From: Chthonomonas sp. UBA1950
GTDB lineage: Bacteria; Armatimonadota; Fimbriimonadia; Fimbriimonadales; Fimbriimonadaceae
DNA length: 64,000 nucleotides
Assembly: GCA_002336105.1 (NCBI GenBank)
Contig: DDEQ01000016.1
Location: 12,505 to 76,504, forward strand
Reading direction: 5' to 3'
In this document: piece by piece, positions 51,571-60,655 of the stretch
Layout: every line of letters begins with the position of its first letter
How positions within the stretch are numbered: the stretch's first letter is position 1
Translations under genes and position numbers: made by a program
The notes under the pieces: generated by a model
What the model was told of the DNA's origin: nothing
Databases searched by the model: none
What the model saw: the letters and a program-made list of their open reading frames with translations, nothing else

Positions 51571-51627
51571 CCGGTTGGGTGCTAGATCCAACCATTGGAA
51601 CAAATAATTGCGTCATTACATTGGGAT

Positions 51628-52641
51628 ATGAAAACAGATGAGAAGCCGCTAGAGCTTTCGAAGGATACTGGGGATTGCGTGGAAAAGATAGATATTAGTG
51701 AAATTGCGGTAAGTGCCGCGAAGATGGTTGAGCAAATTGAAACAGCGATTGTTGGAAAAACTGAAACCGTTCGAAGAGCAGTATTAACCCTTCTATGTAA
51801 CGGGCATTTGCTCATCGAGGACATTCCCGGAGTGGGAAAAACTACGTTGGCCAAGGCTCTGGCCAAGTCAATCGGTGGAGATTTCCGACGCATCCAGTTC
51901 ACACCTGATCTGCTTCCTTCTGATATCACCGGTGGATCGATTTATAACCAGCGTGACGCAGAGTTTGAGTTTAGGCCGGGACCAGTCTTTGCAAACGTCG
52001 TTCTTGCCGACGAGATCAATCGTGCCACGCCGAAAACGCAATCGGCATTGCTTGAGGCGATGGAAGAACGCACAGTAACCACCGATGGCATCACCCGCGA
52101 TCTACCCCGCCCGTTCTTTGTCATTGCAACTCAAAACTCGATTGAGATGACCGGAACTTACAGACTGCCTGAAGCTCAACTGGACCGCTTCTTTGCCAGG
52201 CTTTCTCTTGGTTATCCTGACAAAGAGTACGAAGTAAGCATTTTGGGTCAACAGCAAATAGTTCGCCCAGTGGACGCAATCACACCGGCAATTACGCCGC
52301 AAGAATTAGTCGCCATGCAACGGGCCATTCGGGAAATCAATGTCAACGAAAAGATTAGAGCCTACATTGTTGATGTTGTCGATGCCACCCGACGAAAATC
52401 CAGTCAGCTACTCATGGGTTCCAGTCCTCGTGGAACGTTGCTCTTGATGCGCGCGGCTCAAGGACATGCAGCCATGGCTGGTCGAGCCGATGTTTGGCCA
52501 GACGATGTGAAAGCAGTCGCAGCAAGCGTTCTCGCTCACCGTGTTTTGCCGCGCGAAGACCTGCGGGCACAAGGCCAAACAACAGAGTCTGTGATCAAGC
52601 AAATTTTGAATGAAGTCGCTGCACCTGTACCAGTAGGATGA
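51628..52641 (+). CDS. MoxR family AAA+ ATPase
   Basis: 337-aa MoxR ATPase, chaperone-like, usually with DUF58 and transglutaminase partners. Walker A GVGKTTLAKALA, Walker B VVLADEINRATPKTQ, sensor IATQNSIEMTGTYRLPEAQLDRF with Arg finger. ATG at 51628 has TACATT 5 nt upstream; TTG 51595 is the alternative. Overlaps the DUF58 gene by ATGA. First gene of a chained operon of four genes. Confidence 0.9.
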   Translation: MKTDEKPLELSKDTGDCVEKIDISEIAVSAAKMVEQIETAIVGKTETVRRAVLTLLCNGHLLIEDIPGVGKTTLAKALAKSIGGDFRRIQFTPDLLPSDITGGSIYNQRDAEFEFRPGPVFANVVLADEINRATPKTQSALLEAMEERTVTTDGITRDLPRPFFVIATQNSIEMTGTYRLPEAQLDRFFARLSLGYPDKEYEVSILGQQQIVRPVDAITPAITPQELVAMQRAIREINVNEKIRAYIVDVVDATRRKSSQLLMGSSPRGTLLLMRAAQGHAAMAGRADVWPDDVKAVAASVLAHRVLPREDLRAQGQTTESVIKQILNEVAAPVPVG

Positions 52642-53858
52642 GAGGATACGCCGGTCTCGCAATGGGAACGGCCTCGGCGTTCCTAGCCATCATGGCGATC
52701 CTGATTGGATCGACTGCGCTGTTCTATATCACTACAGCGTTAATCGCGATTCTCATCACGTGTCGTCTCCAAGCAAGGCTCGCAGTTCGACGCCTCCGAC
52801 TCATTCGCATTGCGCCTGAAAGTGCGCAGGTTGGCGAAATGGTCACGGTCGAAATCGAGGTCTGGAGCGAGGTTAAGATGCCTCGCCCACTTATCACGGT
52901 TCAAGATGGGCTTCCACCGAAACTTTTGATCGCCGATCGATCGCCGAGTTTGCCCATCGCACCAGCATTCGACATGCCGATTCGCACTCAATATCGGTTC
53001 AGACCGCAGCGCCGAGGCAGATATCGATGGAATCGACTGATCGTTGAAGGGACCGACGCATTGGGGCTGGTCACCTTCAGGCAAGTGTATGAAACTTCGC
53101 CAGCCGAAATTCTTGTCTTACCCCGACCTATACCCGTAGTCATCGATCTTCCCACCGCCGCAGGATGGGGCATCACAGAAGCCGAAAGTGGCCGAACCCG
53201 AGGTGCTGGTCTGGAGCCTTGGGGAATTCGCCCCTATACCTATGGCGATTCACTTCGTCAGGTTCATTGGCGGTCGACAGCTCGAACAGGCAACCTGATG
53301 GTTAAGGAGTTCGAAGCTGGCTCACAGGCTGCGGCGGCCTTTGTTTTTCAACGAACCCAAGGTTCTGAAATCGGCGAAGGAGTCTTTACCACTCTCGAAG
53401 TGATGTGCGGACACATCGCTTTCTTGGCCGAGACCTTCTTGAATCAAGGCGCACATGTCACTTTGCCTGGACTTGAAGACTACTCAGTAGCACGAAATAG
53501 CTCCGAGCGAATCGAAGAAATCTATCAAACATTGGCGCTGGTTCAGGCTGATCGAACGACGACGGTTTCAGATGAACTGATCGGGCTGGTTGGAACATTG
53601 CCTCCCGGAAGCGTGATTTTTGTGCTCGTTTCTGTCATTGATGATCTCCTCCCCGACACCGTAGCTCGGTTAGCTGCTTACCAGATGCGAGTCGTACCGC
53701 TTCTTTACGACACATTGGTTTTCCAACCGAAGACAGACAAGCAAGCCCCTAGGAATTCAGTTGACAGCAACTATGTTGAAGCTCTCCGCGCGGCAGGAGG
53801 AACTCCTGTCGTTGTTCCGATTAGCGCTCAGGTGCGATCAATTGGAGGAGATAATTGA
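52638..53858 (+). CDS. DUF58 domain protein (MoxR-associated)
   Basis: 406-aa DUF58 protein. Two N-terminal membrane segments (about 8-40), a beta-rich extracytoplasmic-looking region, and the DUF58 signature EPWGIRPYTYGDSLRQVHWRSTARTGNLMVKEFE. In this neighbourhood DUF58 proteins work with MoxR and transglutaminase in envelope functions. Overlaps MoxR upstream (ATGA) and the next gene downstream (TTGA). Confidence 0.87.
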   Translation: MRGYAGLAMGTASAFLAIMAILIGSTALFYITTALIAILITCRLQARLAVRRLRLIRIAPESAQVGEMVTVEIEVWSEVKMPRPLITVQDGLPPKLLIADRSPSLPIAPAFDMPIRTQYRFRPQRRGRYRWNRLIVEGTDALGLVTFRQVYETSPAEILVLPRPIPVVIDLPTAAGWGITEAESGRTRGAGLEPWGIRPYTYGDSLRQVHWRSTARTGNLMVKEFEAGSQAAAAFVFQRTQGSEIGEGVFTTLEVMCGHIAFLAETFLNQGAHVTLPGLEDYSVARNSSERIEEIYQTLALVQADRTTTVSDELIGLVGTLPPGSVIFVLVSVIDDLLPDTVARLAAYQMRVVPLLYDTLVFQPKTDKQAPRNSVDSNYVEALRAAGGTPVVVPISAQVRSIGGDN

Positions 53859-55948
53859 TTATCCCCAAGAAAAAAGACCGTAGCACACTCGGGATTATCG
53901 ACTACGGACTGATGACCTGCTGCGGCTGTTTGGCGACTCACTGTGCGGCGATGAGTATCAGCCAACCAGGTATCTCACAAATAGCCCTGGGGCTTCAGAT
54001 TGCGGGAATGGCGGTGAGCCTTTTGCTTAGGATCATCCTCGCAAACGCTCCTGCGATAAGGGTTGACAGCCTTCTCTATTCTTTCGCGATGATCGCGGCG
54101 GTCTTCGCTACGCCAGCATTGAATGGCCTGCTTCCAGAAGGCGGATTTCCCCGTGAAGTACTCCCTGCCGCTGTACTGACCTGGATGGTGGTCTTTGGAA
54201 GCTTCTTTAATTGGAGGGACGGCACCCTTCTATTTCAAGCGATTCCAAGTATTGCTCTGTTTGGCCTCGCAGGTGTTTATGACACCTATCGGCTAACTCC
54301 GTACATGTTTTTCGGGTTCCTGCTGTGCCTTGCGACGATGTTTGCGCGATCACAAACCCGCGAAATGATGAGGCAAGCAGTGCAGTCCGGGTACTTCAAC
54401 CGCCCCGAGGCTCCCAACGCACCAACTGACTTTCCTGAAGAATCAGAAGAGCTTTTTGAGGACATCAAGAAAGGCCCCTGGAGATGGCAAGCCGGACCTC
54501 AGTGGGCACTTGCTTCGGCACTCGGCGTTGTCTTGCTTAGTTTTTTAGGCGCACCGGTCCTCCAGGTCACCTTTAAGAGCTTGAGCGGCACCATTCCATT
54601 CGTCGCTCCGCGCATCAATCGGCCGAATCCAACACCGTCATCAAACGGAGGGCAGTTTGAAAATATGGCTACCGTGTCGGTCGGTAGAGGGCCGAACAAA
54701 TCCCTTTCCGATAAGCGAGCCATCTACACAGCCAATCTAGACAAAGCGCGCTATTTGCGAACAGCTACCTATGATTCTTATGTTCGCCGCGGTTGGACGA
54801 ACAGCCCGTCTAGCCAATCCGCTGACATTACAGACTTTATCAATAGCGCTAATGCCGCTGCTATTGATGAAATGGCCGATCACACAGAATACAAATTCAC
54901 GATCCGACCGCTCCAGCCAACCAAACTTCTGCCGACTCCGATTGAAACGATCCAAACCAATAACGAAGGGCTCGTCATAAAGAAGTCAGACGGCGCCTAT
55001 GAGATGAACAATCTTGTAAGCACCGAAATCGAAGGCACCGCTTGGGAAAACACGACAAGCCAACCTGTGAACGCACCGACTACGCTTGTTAAGCAAATCT
55101 TAACGACGAAATCGATAGCAAATGTTTCTCGCAAGGTGATTGATCTTGCGCGGGAAATCACCAAAGGCGCGAAGACCGATTTTCAAAAAGCTCAGATTAT
55201 CAAAGCCGAGATTTCAAATCGATGTAAGTACAACCTGAACGCAGCCGCCACTCCACCTTCAGAAGATCCGGTTGAATTCTTCCTTTTCAGTTCCCATGAA
55301 GGCTATTGCGACCTTTTCGCGAGTTCGATGGTGACAATGGCTCGCGCCGCGGGAATGCCAGCGCGGTATGTGCAAGGTTTTCTGCCGGAATCAAATAACT
55401 CGGATAGTCAAGGCAACTACGTGATCATGGAGTCCGACTATCATGCATGGGCAGAAATCTTCTTCAAAGACGTCGGATGGGTTGTTTTCGATGCAACGGA
55501 CGGTGCAGAGGAAGTTCCGGGATCGGGCAGGGGTGCCTCTACTGACCATCTTCCGTTTTATCAGCAGGATTGGTTCAAAACACTTATCAACTGTCTGATA
55601 GGGATCAGCGTTATTCTACTCGCCTATTTTGCATACCGCTACCTTGAACCTAAGTCAAAGGCAAAACCACAACTTTCAGATACGGAGAAGAGCTACCTAG
55701 CCTTCTCAAAGATGCTGTACAAGGCAACTGGCCGACGCCGACGACCGAGCGAAACTCCTCACGAATATATCGCCGCATTATCTCCAGAGTTAGGTGATGG
55801 TTTGTATCTCGCCAGCGAAATCAACGAGCGATTAGTGCAGAATCTATACTCTGCCACGCCAACATCGGTAGATACCATCCGCACTTCTGAAGATATCAAA
55901 TTGCTTCGGATACTGCTAAAGCAGCAAGCGAAAAAGAAACCGTCATGA
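53855..55948 (+). CDS. Membrane transglutaminase-like protein (DUF3488/DUF4129)
   Basis: 697-aa protein: five or so N-terminal membrane segments, one more near residue 215, transglutaminase core with Cys485 in GYCDLFASSMVTMARAAGMPA, His in DYHAWAEIFF and Asp in WVVFDATDG, then a final membrane helix (about 575-595) and a C-terminal DUF4129-like tail. The catalytic triad is complete. TTG start overlaps the DUF58 stop; the stop overlaps holA. Forms the MoxR/DUF58/TGase module. Confidence 0.9.
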   Translation: MIIPKKKDRSTLGIIDYGLMTCCGCLATHCAAMSISQPGISQIALGLQIAGMAVSLLLRIILANAPAIRVDSLLYSFAMIAAVFATPALNGLLPEGGFPREVLPAAVLTWMVVFGSFFNWRDGTLLFQAIPSIALFGLAGVYDTYRLTPYMFFGFLLCLATMFARSQTREMMRQAVQSGYFNRPEAPNAPTDFPEESEELFEDIKKGPWRWQAGPQWALASALGVVLLSFLGAPVLQVTFKSLSGTIPFVAPRINRPNPTPSSNGGQFENMATVSVGRGPNKSLSDKRAIYTANLDKARYLRTATYDSYVRRGWTNSPSSQSADITDFINSANAAAIDEMADHTEYKFTIRPLQPTKLLPTPIETIQTNNEGLVIKKSDGAYEMNNLVSTEIEGTAWENTTSQPVNAPTTLVKQILTTKSIANVSRKVIDLAREITKGAKTDFQKAQIIKAEISNRCKYNLNAAATPPSEDPVEFFLFSSHEGYCDLFASSMVTMARAAGMPARYVQGFLPESNNSDSQGNYVIMESDYHAWAEIFFKDVGWVVFDATDGAEEVPGSGRGASTDHLPFYQQDWFKTLINCLIGISVILLAYFAYRYLEPKSKAKPQLSDTEKSYLAFSKMLYKATGRRRRPSETPHEYIAALSPELGDGLYLASEINERLVQNLYSATPTSVDTIRTSEDIKLLRILLKQQAKKKPS

Positions 55949-57012
55949 CACCTGAGCGAGCCGCACAAAGCCGATTAATCCTCATTTCAGGAGAAGAGGA
56001 AATTCTTCGGAGGCGTGCGCTGGACACGGTGCTGACTACGGTTGGTGTGACAAAGGATGACTTCGAACTAGAGACGTTCGATGCAGATTCTTCTTCTCCT
56101 ACCGAGTGGATCGCATCGGTAGGGATCGCTCCTTTCATCGCCGAGCGCCGGACAGCCGTTGTTCGTCACTTGCTTCGATGCGACCTTGAAAAGCTTAAGG
56201 GCGTTAACTTGTCATCGCTTCCAGAAACCGCACTCCTAATTCTTGTGGCTGATGAAGAGGGAGGAAGCGACGATAAAGTCCAAAAGGCGAAGAACGCTCG
56301 CAAAGCTTGGGAGAAGGCAGTTGATGCGGCCAAAGGTGCCGTCTTGTCTTATACTTTGGAGCCGAAGAAGGCCAAGGAAAATCTCGCCAGTGAACTCGAC
56401 TCCAAAGGTATTAAGCTCAGTGGCAAAGCTCTGGATCTGCTCGTCGATATGACGGGTGGAAGCCTTTCTCGTGCTCTCGACGAAGCCGAAAAGCTCGCGC
56501 TGTACGGGGGAGATCTTGGTCAAATCCGAGAAAGTGATGTCAGGAATCTGGTGGTTCCTTCGCGCGAATGGAATGTATTCAAGCTCGTTGACTCCATCGT
56601 TAATGGCGAAGTCACCGAAGCTCTTCAGCAACTTCGAACACTCGTGGGAGCGGTTGCGAAGGCAGAAGACCAGGCTTTTAGGAGCATCCTTCCGAATATT
56701 GGTCGCCAACTCCGATTACTTTGGCAAGCTCGAATCTTTATAGAAGCAAAATGTGCTCCTGGCGAGCCAACTCGCGAGGTCGAAGCACTTTTGCCAGACA
56801 AGCCTAACATCACGAAAGAGCCACCCTACCGTCAAGCGCCGTTGATGAACGCGGCAAAACGTCTCGATTTCAAGAGACTTAGAAAGGCACTTCAGATCGT
56901 TAGCGATACCGATGCACGCCTCAAAGGCGTCTTGTCCGACTCATTTAGTGCGGCAGATACACTAGAAAGAATGGTGTTGCAGCTAAGCGAGACTCTTGGC
57001 ACCAAACGATAA
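55945..57012 (+). CDS. holA: DNA polymerase III delta subunit HolA
   Basis: 355-aa clamp-loader delta subunit. Start RLILISGEEEILRRRALDTVL matches HolA's N-terminal AAA-like domain (which lacks Walker A Lys as expected); MTGGSLSRALDEAEKLALYGG and EWNVFKLVDSIVNGEVTEALQQLRTLV are family blocks. The ATG overlaps the transglutaminase stop, unusual company for a replication gene. 14 bp separate it from the ABC ATPase gene. Confidence 0.88.
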   Translation: MTPERAAQSRLILISGEEEILRRRALDTVLTTVGVTKDDFELETFDADSSSPTEWIASVGIAPFIAERRTAVVRHLLRCDLEKLKGVNLSSLPETALLILVADEEGGSDDKVQKAKNARKAWEKAVDAAKGAVLSYTLEPKKAKENLASELDSKGIKLSGKALDLLVDMTGGSLSRALDEAEKLALYGGDLGQIRESDVRNLVVPSREWNVFKLVDSIVNGEVTEALQQLRTLVGAVAKAEDQAFRSILPNIGRQLRLLWQARIFIEAKCAPGEPTREVEALLPDKPNITKEPPYRQAPLMNAAKRLDFKRLRKALQIVSDTDARLKGVLSDSFSAADTLERMVLQLSETLGTKR

Positions 57013-57026
57013 GATATAACCATAAC

Positions 57027-58508
57027 ATGTCCATTCTTTCCGTCCGAAATATCGGCAAGCGTTTTCCCGGCGTCGTCGCCCTCGATAACGTCTCCGTTGA
57101 TTTCGAGAAAGGTGAATGCCATGCGCTGATGGGTGAGAATGGCGCAGGTAAATCTACCTTGGGCAAAATCATCGCTGGAATCTATCATCAAGATGGCGGT
57201 GAGATCCTTCTTAACGGGGAACAAGTTCACTTTAGCGGTCCCCAAGCTGCCGTCAAGGCAGGAATTGGCATGGTCCATCAAGAACTGCTCTTTGCCGAAA
57301 ACATGACCGTTGCCGAAAACCTCTGCTTGGGTGATCTTCCAACGAAAGGTTTGTGGCTCGATGAACGCGCAATGCTAGAGCGTGCGTCGAAATATCTCGC
57401 AGCAATCGGCTCCAACATCGATCCGCGCCAAAGATTGGGCGATCTATCGGTAAGTAAACAACAGCTTGTTCAAATTGCCGCTGGCGTAGGACGAGGCGCC
57501 GATATCCTCATTTTTGACGAGCCAACGAGTAGCCTCTCGCGGCTTGAAGCAGACAAACTTCTGGAGCTCATCCGTTACCTCAAACAGAAAGGCGTAACCT
57601 GCATCTACGTTTCGCACCGCCTTGAAGAAATCTTGTATATCTGCGACCGAGTCACGGTGCTACGAGATGGCAAATTCGTCAACACCGTGCCAGTAGCCAA
57701 CCTAAAGCGAGACGAACTGGTCCGAATGATGATCGGCCGATCGGTTGACGAAAGAGTCGCAGCCAGCACGGAGCTGAAAGTTGGGGAGACATTGCTAAGT
57801 GTTGACCACCTTTCAAGCCCAAATAAATTTACTGACATCTGTTTCGACATCAAGTCTGGTGAGATCGTTGGTCTCGCTGGGCTTGTTGGCGCGGGTCGAA
57901 CTGAGGTCGCAGAAGCGATTTTCGGTTTGGACAATATGACTTCAGGTTCAGTCAAAGTAGACGGTGAAGAACTCGGATTCAAAGGTCCGACCAAAGCAAT
58001 GGAACACGGTTTAGGCCTTATTCCGGAAGACCGTAAACGGCACGGCCTCGTGCTGATGATGTCAGCAAAAGAGAATGTCTCGTTGCCCACCCTGGACGCC
58101 GTAGCCACGGCTGGTTGGATTCATGAACAGCAGGAGCGATCCGTCGCTCAAGTCTATTTCGATCAGATGAAAGTGAAGGCACCTAGCCTGGACGCTTCAT
58201 CGCTCGGGCTTTCTGGTGGAAATCAGCAAAAGCTTGTGTTAGCAAAGTGGCTTGCAGCGAACTGCCGAGTGCTTCTCATTGATGAACCCACTCGCGGCGT
58301 GGACGTAGGTGCGAAGGCTGAAATTCATTCACTCATCCACGATTTGGCTGCAGAAGGAAAAGGTGTGCTTCTCATTTCAAGCGAGTTGCCAGAGCTACTC
58401 GCTCTCGCTACCCGAATCATTGTCATGCGAGACGGCAACATCGTGGGCGAGCTTCCGGCAAACTCTGGCGAAGAAGCCGTCATGCGACTCATGGCCGGCG
58501 TTAAGTAG
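57027..58508 (+). CDS. Sugar ABC transporter ATPase (RbsA/MglA type)
   Basis: 493-aa double-ATPase of carbohydrate ABC importers. First cassette Walker A GENGAGKSTLGKI, signature LSVSKQQLVQIA and Walker B ILIFDEPTSSLS; second cassette GLVGAGRTEVAEA, signature LSGGNQQKLVLAKWL and LLIDEPTRGVDVGA. The second Walker A is RbsA-like (GAGRTE, Lys replaced by Arg). No permease or binding protein is next to it; the end overlaps the convergent uvrA-like gene by 8 bp. Confidence 0.88.
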   Translation: MSILSVRNIGKRFPGVVALDNVSVDFEKGECHALMGENGAGKSTLGKIIAGIYHQDGGEILLNGEQVHFSGPQAAVKAGIGMVHQELLFAENMTVAENLCLGDLPTKGLWLDERAMLERASKYLAAIGSNIDPRQRLGDLSVSKQQLVQIAAGVGRGADILIFDEPTSSLSRLEADKLLELIRYLKQKGVTCIYVSHRLEEILYICDRVTVLRDGKFVNTVPVANLKRDELVRMMIGRSVDERVAASTELKVGETLLSVDHLSSPNKFTDICFDIKSGEIVGLAGLVGAGRTEVAEAIFGLDNMTSGSVKVDGEELGFKGPTKAMEHGLGLIPEDRKRHGLVLMMSAKENVSLPTLDAVATAGWIHEQQERSVAQVYFDQMKVKAPSLDASSLGLSGGNQQKLVLAKWLAANCRVLLIDEPTRGVDVGAKAEIHSLIHDLAAEGKGVLLISSELPELLALATRIIVMRDGNIVGELPANSGEEAVMRLMAGVK

Positions 58509-60507
58509 CCTTAACGGTCTTGACTCGCGGCTTGGATTTCTTCGGCTTTCTCACACGAGCAGGTTGTTCTCCGGCTTCAGGCCTGGGAACAGCCGCTCTT
58601 GGCTTTCGTCTTTGTTTTGGAATCTCGATTTGCCGCCGACCCGAAAGATACTCAGCAGTCGTCGAGTTAGATCTGAGAAACTCATCCACAGTTCCTTGAG
58701 CGACTATATGACCGCCGTGCTCACCGGCACCGGGGCCAAGCTCGATCAGCCAATCTGCTTCCAGCATCGTTTCTTCATCGTGCTCCACGACGAGTACCGT
58801 GTTCCCCAGATCTCTTAGCTTGGTTAGGGTTTGAATCAACTTTCGGTTATCACGCTGGTGGAGTCCAATCGAAGGTTCATCCAAGACATAGAGGCACCCC
58901 ATTAACCCCGACCCAATCTGTGTAGCCAATCGAATTCGTTGTGCCTCTCCACCTGCAAGAGTTCGCGCATTTCGATCTAGTGTCAGATACCCTAAGCCAA
59001 CATCCTTTAAGAAGCTCAATCTTTCGACAACCTCCTTCACGGCTCGGTGCCCGATTGTAAGTTGTCGCTGGGTCAATCGAGACGCAAGTGTGGAGAAGAA
59101 TTCGAGTGCATCATCGATGGCTAATGCCGCGACCTCAGACATGTCTTTATCACCGACTTTGACGCAGAGCGTCTCTGGCTTCAAGCGCTTTCCGTTACAG
59201 GTCGGACACGGCTTTGTCGACATGTATTGCTCAAGATCGCCTTTCACCCATTCACTTTCGGTTTCATCGTATCTCTTCTTAAGATGCGCGAGGACACCGT
59301 TCCACTGGCTCTGAAACTTCCTTTCGCCACGGCTATATTTCATGACCACTGTGATAGGGTCTTTGAGGCCATACCAAACCGCTTTCAGACCTTCCTCGGG
59401 AATTTGGTTCAGCGGCTTACTTGCGTCAAATCCTTTCTCGCGACCGACCGCATCGAGCATTTCCGGCCACCAGTCTTTCACCTCGCCGGATTTATACATA
59501 AATGGCAGGATTGCCCCATCCCTCAGCGGCTTCGTTTGATCTGGTGCGATGAGGTCTGGGTCAAACTCAGTTTTCGTTCCCAAACCAGTGCAGTCAGGAC
59601 AAGCCCCGTAAGGCGTGTTGAAGGAGAATAGTCGCGGCTCAAGTTCTGGGAGCGAAAAACCGCAAACCGGGCAAGAGTACGATTCACTAAAAAGAAGGTC
59701 GAATGTTTTGGATCTAGAATGCTGATCTGCGGCTAGCTGCAGAACTTTATCCGGAACATCGACCCCAGCAGGGAAGTCTAGTGATAGACTCACCAACCCG
59801 TTACCAAGCTTCAGAGCTGCTTCGATTGAGTCTGTTAGTCGACGTTCAATGCCCGATTTGATCACGATTCGATCAACAATGACTTCGATCGTGTGCTGTT
59901 TATAGCGATCCATCGGAATGTCATCTGTGACTTCGTAAATCTGACCATCTACTCGTACTCGAACATAGCCTGCTTTGTTGATGTCCTGAAGAACGCTTTT
60001 GTATTCTCCCTTGCGTCCGCGAACTACCGGTGCAAGCACCTGCAGACGGGTACCTTCGGGCAGAGTTTGAGCTACATCGACGATCTGATCTGTACTTTGA
60101 CGTTCGATGGGGCCGTGACCGTTGACACAGTAAGGTATTCCCGCTCGGGCGAACAGAATTCGAAGATAGTCGTAAATCTCTGTGACCGTCCCCACTGTCG
60201 AACGCGGGTTCTTCGAAGCCGATTTTTGATCAATAGAAACCGCCGGTGAAAGCCCGTCGATGTGATCCACATCTGGCTTATCCATTTGCCCTAAGAATTG
60301 CCGCGCATATGCGCTGAGGCTCTCAACATAACGTCGCTGTCCCTCGGCGTAGATCGTGTCAAACGCGAGCGAGGACTTACCTGAGCCCGAAAGACCGGTG
60401 ATGACAACAAGTTTGTCGCGAGGTATTTCAACCGATATATTTTTTAGGTTGTTTTCGCGTGCGCCAACAACGACAATCCGGTCATGAAGAGCCGCCGATT
60501 TCTTCAT
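58501..60507 (-). CDS. uvrA: UvrA N-terminal half only (single ABC unit) with basic tail
   Basis: 668-aa protein matching the N-terminal half of UvrA (full UvrA is about 940 aa). It has Walker A GLSGSGKSS (38-46), UvrB-binding and insertion domains, a zinc-finger Cys pair CPVC ... CPDC, CPTCNGKR, and a signature that reads LAGGEAQRIRLA (usual LSGGE) at about residue 517, then YVLDEPSIGLHQRDN. After SGRRQIEIPKQRRKP, the point where UvrA continues to its second ATPase, it ends in a Lys/Arg-rich tail (VRKPKKSKPRVKTV). The DNA past the stop is the intact, opposite-strand ABC gene, so no hidden second half lies there. TATCAT is 9 nt before the ATG. Whether another gene supplies the C-terminal half is unknown. 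Confidence 0.85.
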   Translation of the reverse strand: MKKSAALHDRIVVVGARENNLKNISVEIPRDKLVVITGLSGSGKSSLAFDTIYAEGQRRYVESLSAYARQFLGQMDKPDVDHIDGLSPAVSIDQKSASKNPRSTVGTVTEIYDYLRILFARAGIPYCVNGHGPIERQSTDQIVDVAQTLPEGTRLQVLAPVVRGRKGEYKSVLQDINKAGYVRVRVDGQIYEVTDDIPMDRYKQHTIEVIVDRIVIKSGIERRLTDSIEAALKLGNGLVSLSLDFPAGVDVPDKVLQLAADQHSRSKTFDLLFSESYSCPVCGFSLPELEPRLFSFNTPYGACPDCTGLGTKTEFDPDLIAPDQTKPLRDGAILPFMYKSGEVKDWWPEMLDAVGREKGFDASKPLNQIPEEGLKAVWYGLKDPITVVMKYSRGERKFQSQWNGVLAHLKKRYDETESEWVKGDLEQYMSTKPCPTCNGKRLKPETLCVKVGDKDMSEVAALAIDDALEFFSTLASRLTQRQLTIGHRAVKEVVERLSFLKDVGLGYLTLDRNARTLAGGEAQRIRLATQIGSGLMGCLYVLDEPSIGLHQRDNRKLIQTLTKLRDLGNTVLVVEHDEETMLEADWLIELGPGAGEHGGHIVAQGTVDEFLRSNSTTAEYLSGRRQIEIPKQRRKPRAAVPRPEAGEQPARVRKPKKSKPRVKTVKAT

Positions 60508-60516
60508 CGTTTGGCC

Positions 60517-60522
60517 ATGATA
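60517..60522 (-). promoter_or_regulatory. TATCAT -10 element 9 nt before the uvrA-like ATG
   Basis: Minus-strand TATCAT then nine bases then ATG, with no Shine-Dalgarno. No clear LexA-type operator was recognised in the 148-bp divergent region shared with the EAL-HDOD gene. Confidence 0.35.
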
Positions 60523-60655
60523 CCAAATAAGTAGACGTTAGGATACATATTCGGATCTATTGAGCCTACTTTCGCCTCGAATCTGGTTAAAATTCAAGTC
60601 GTTTTTACGATTCATCGGATAACGAACAACCTTCTTCGCGCCGAAAATTTTCATC

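Noticed and set aside
57027..60507. Frameshift or lost C-terminal half of uvrA continuing past 58501
   Set aside because: The sequence beyond the stop encodes an intact ABC ATPase on the other strand, and the reading frame there shows no UvrA motifs. Assembly breakage remains possible.
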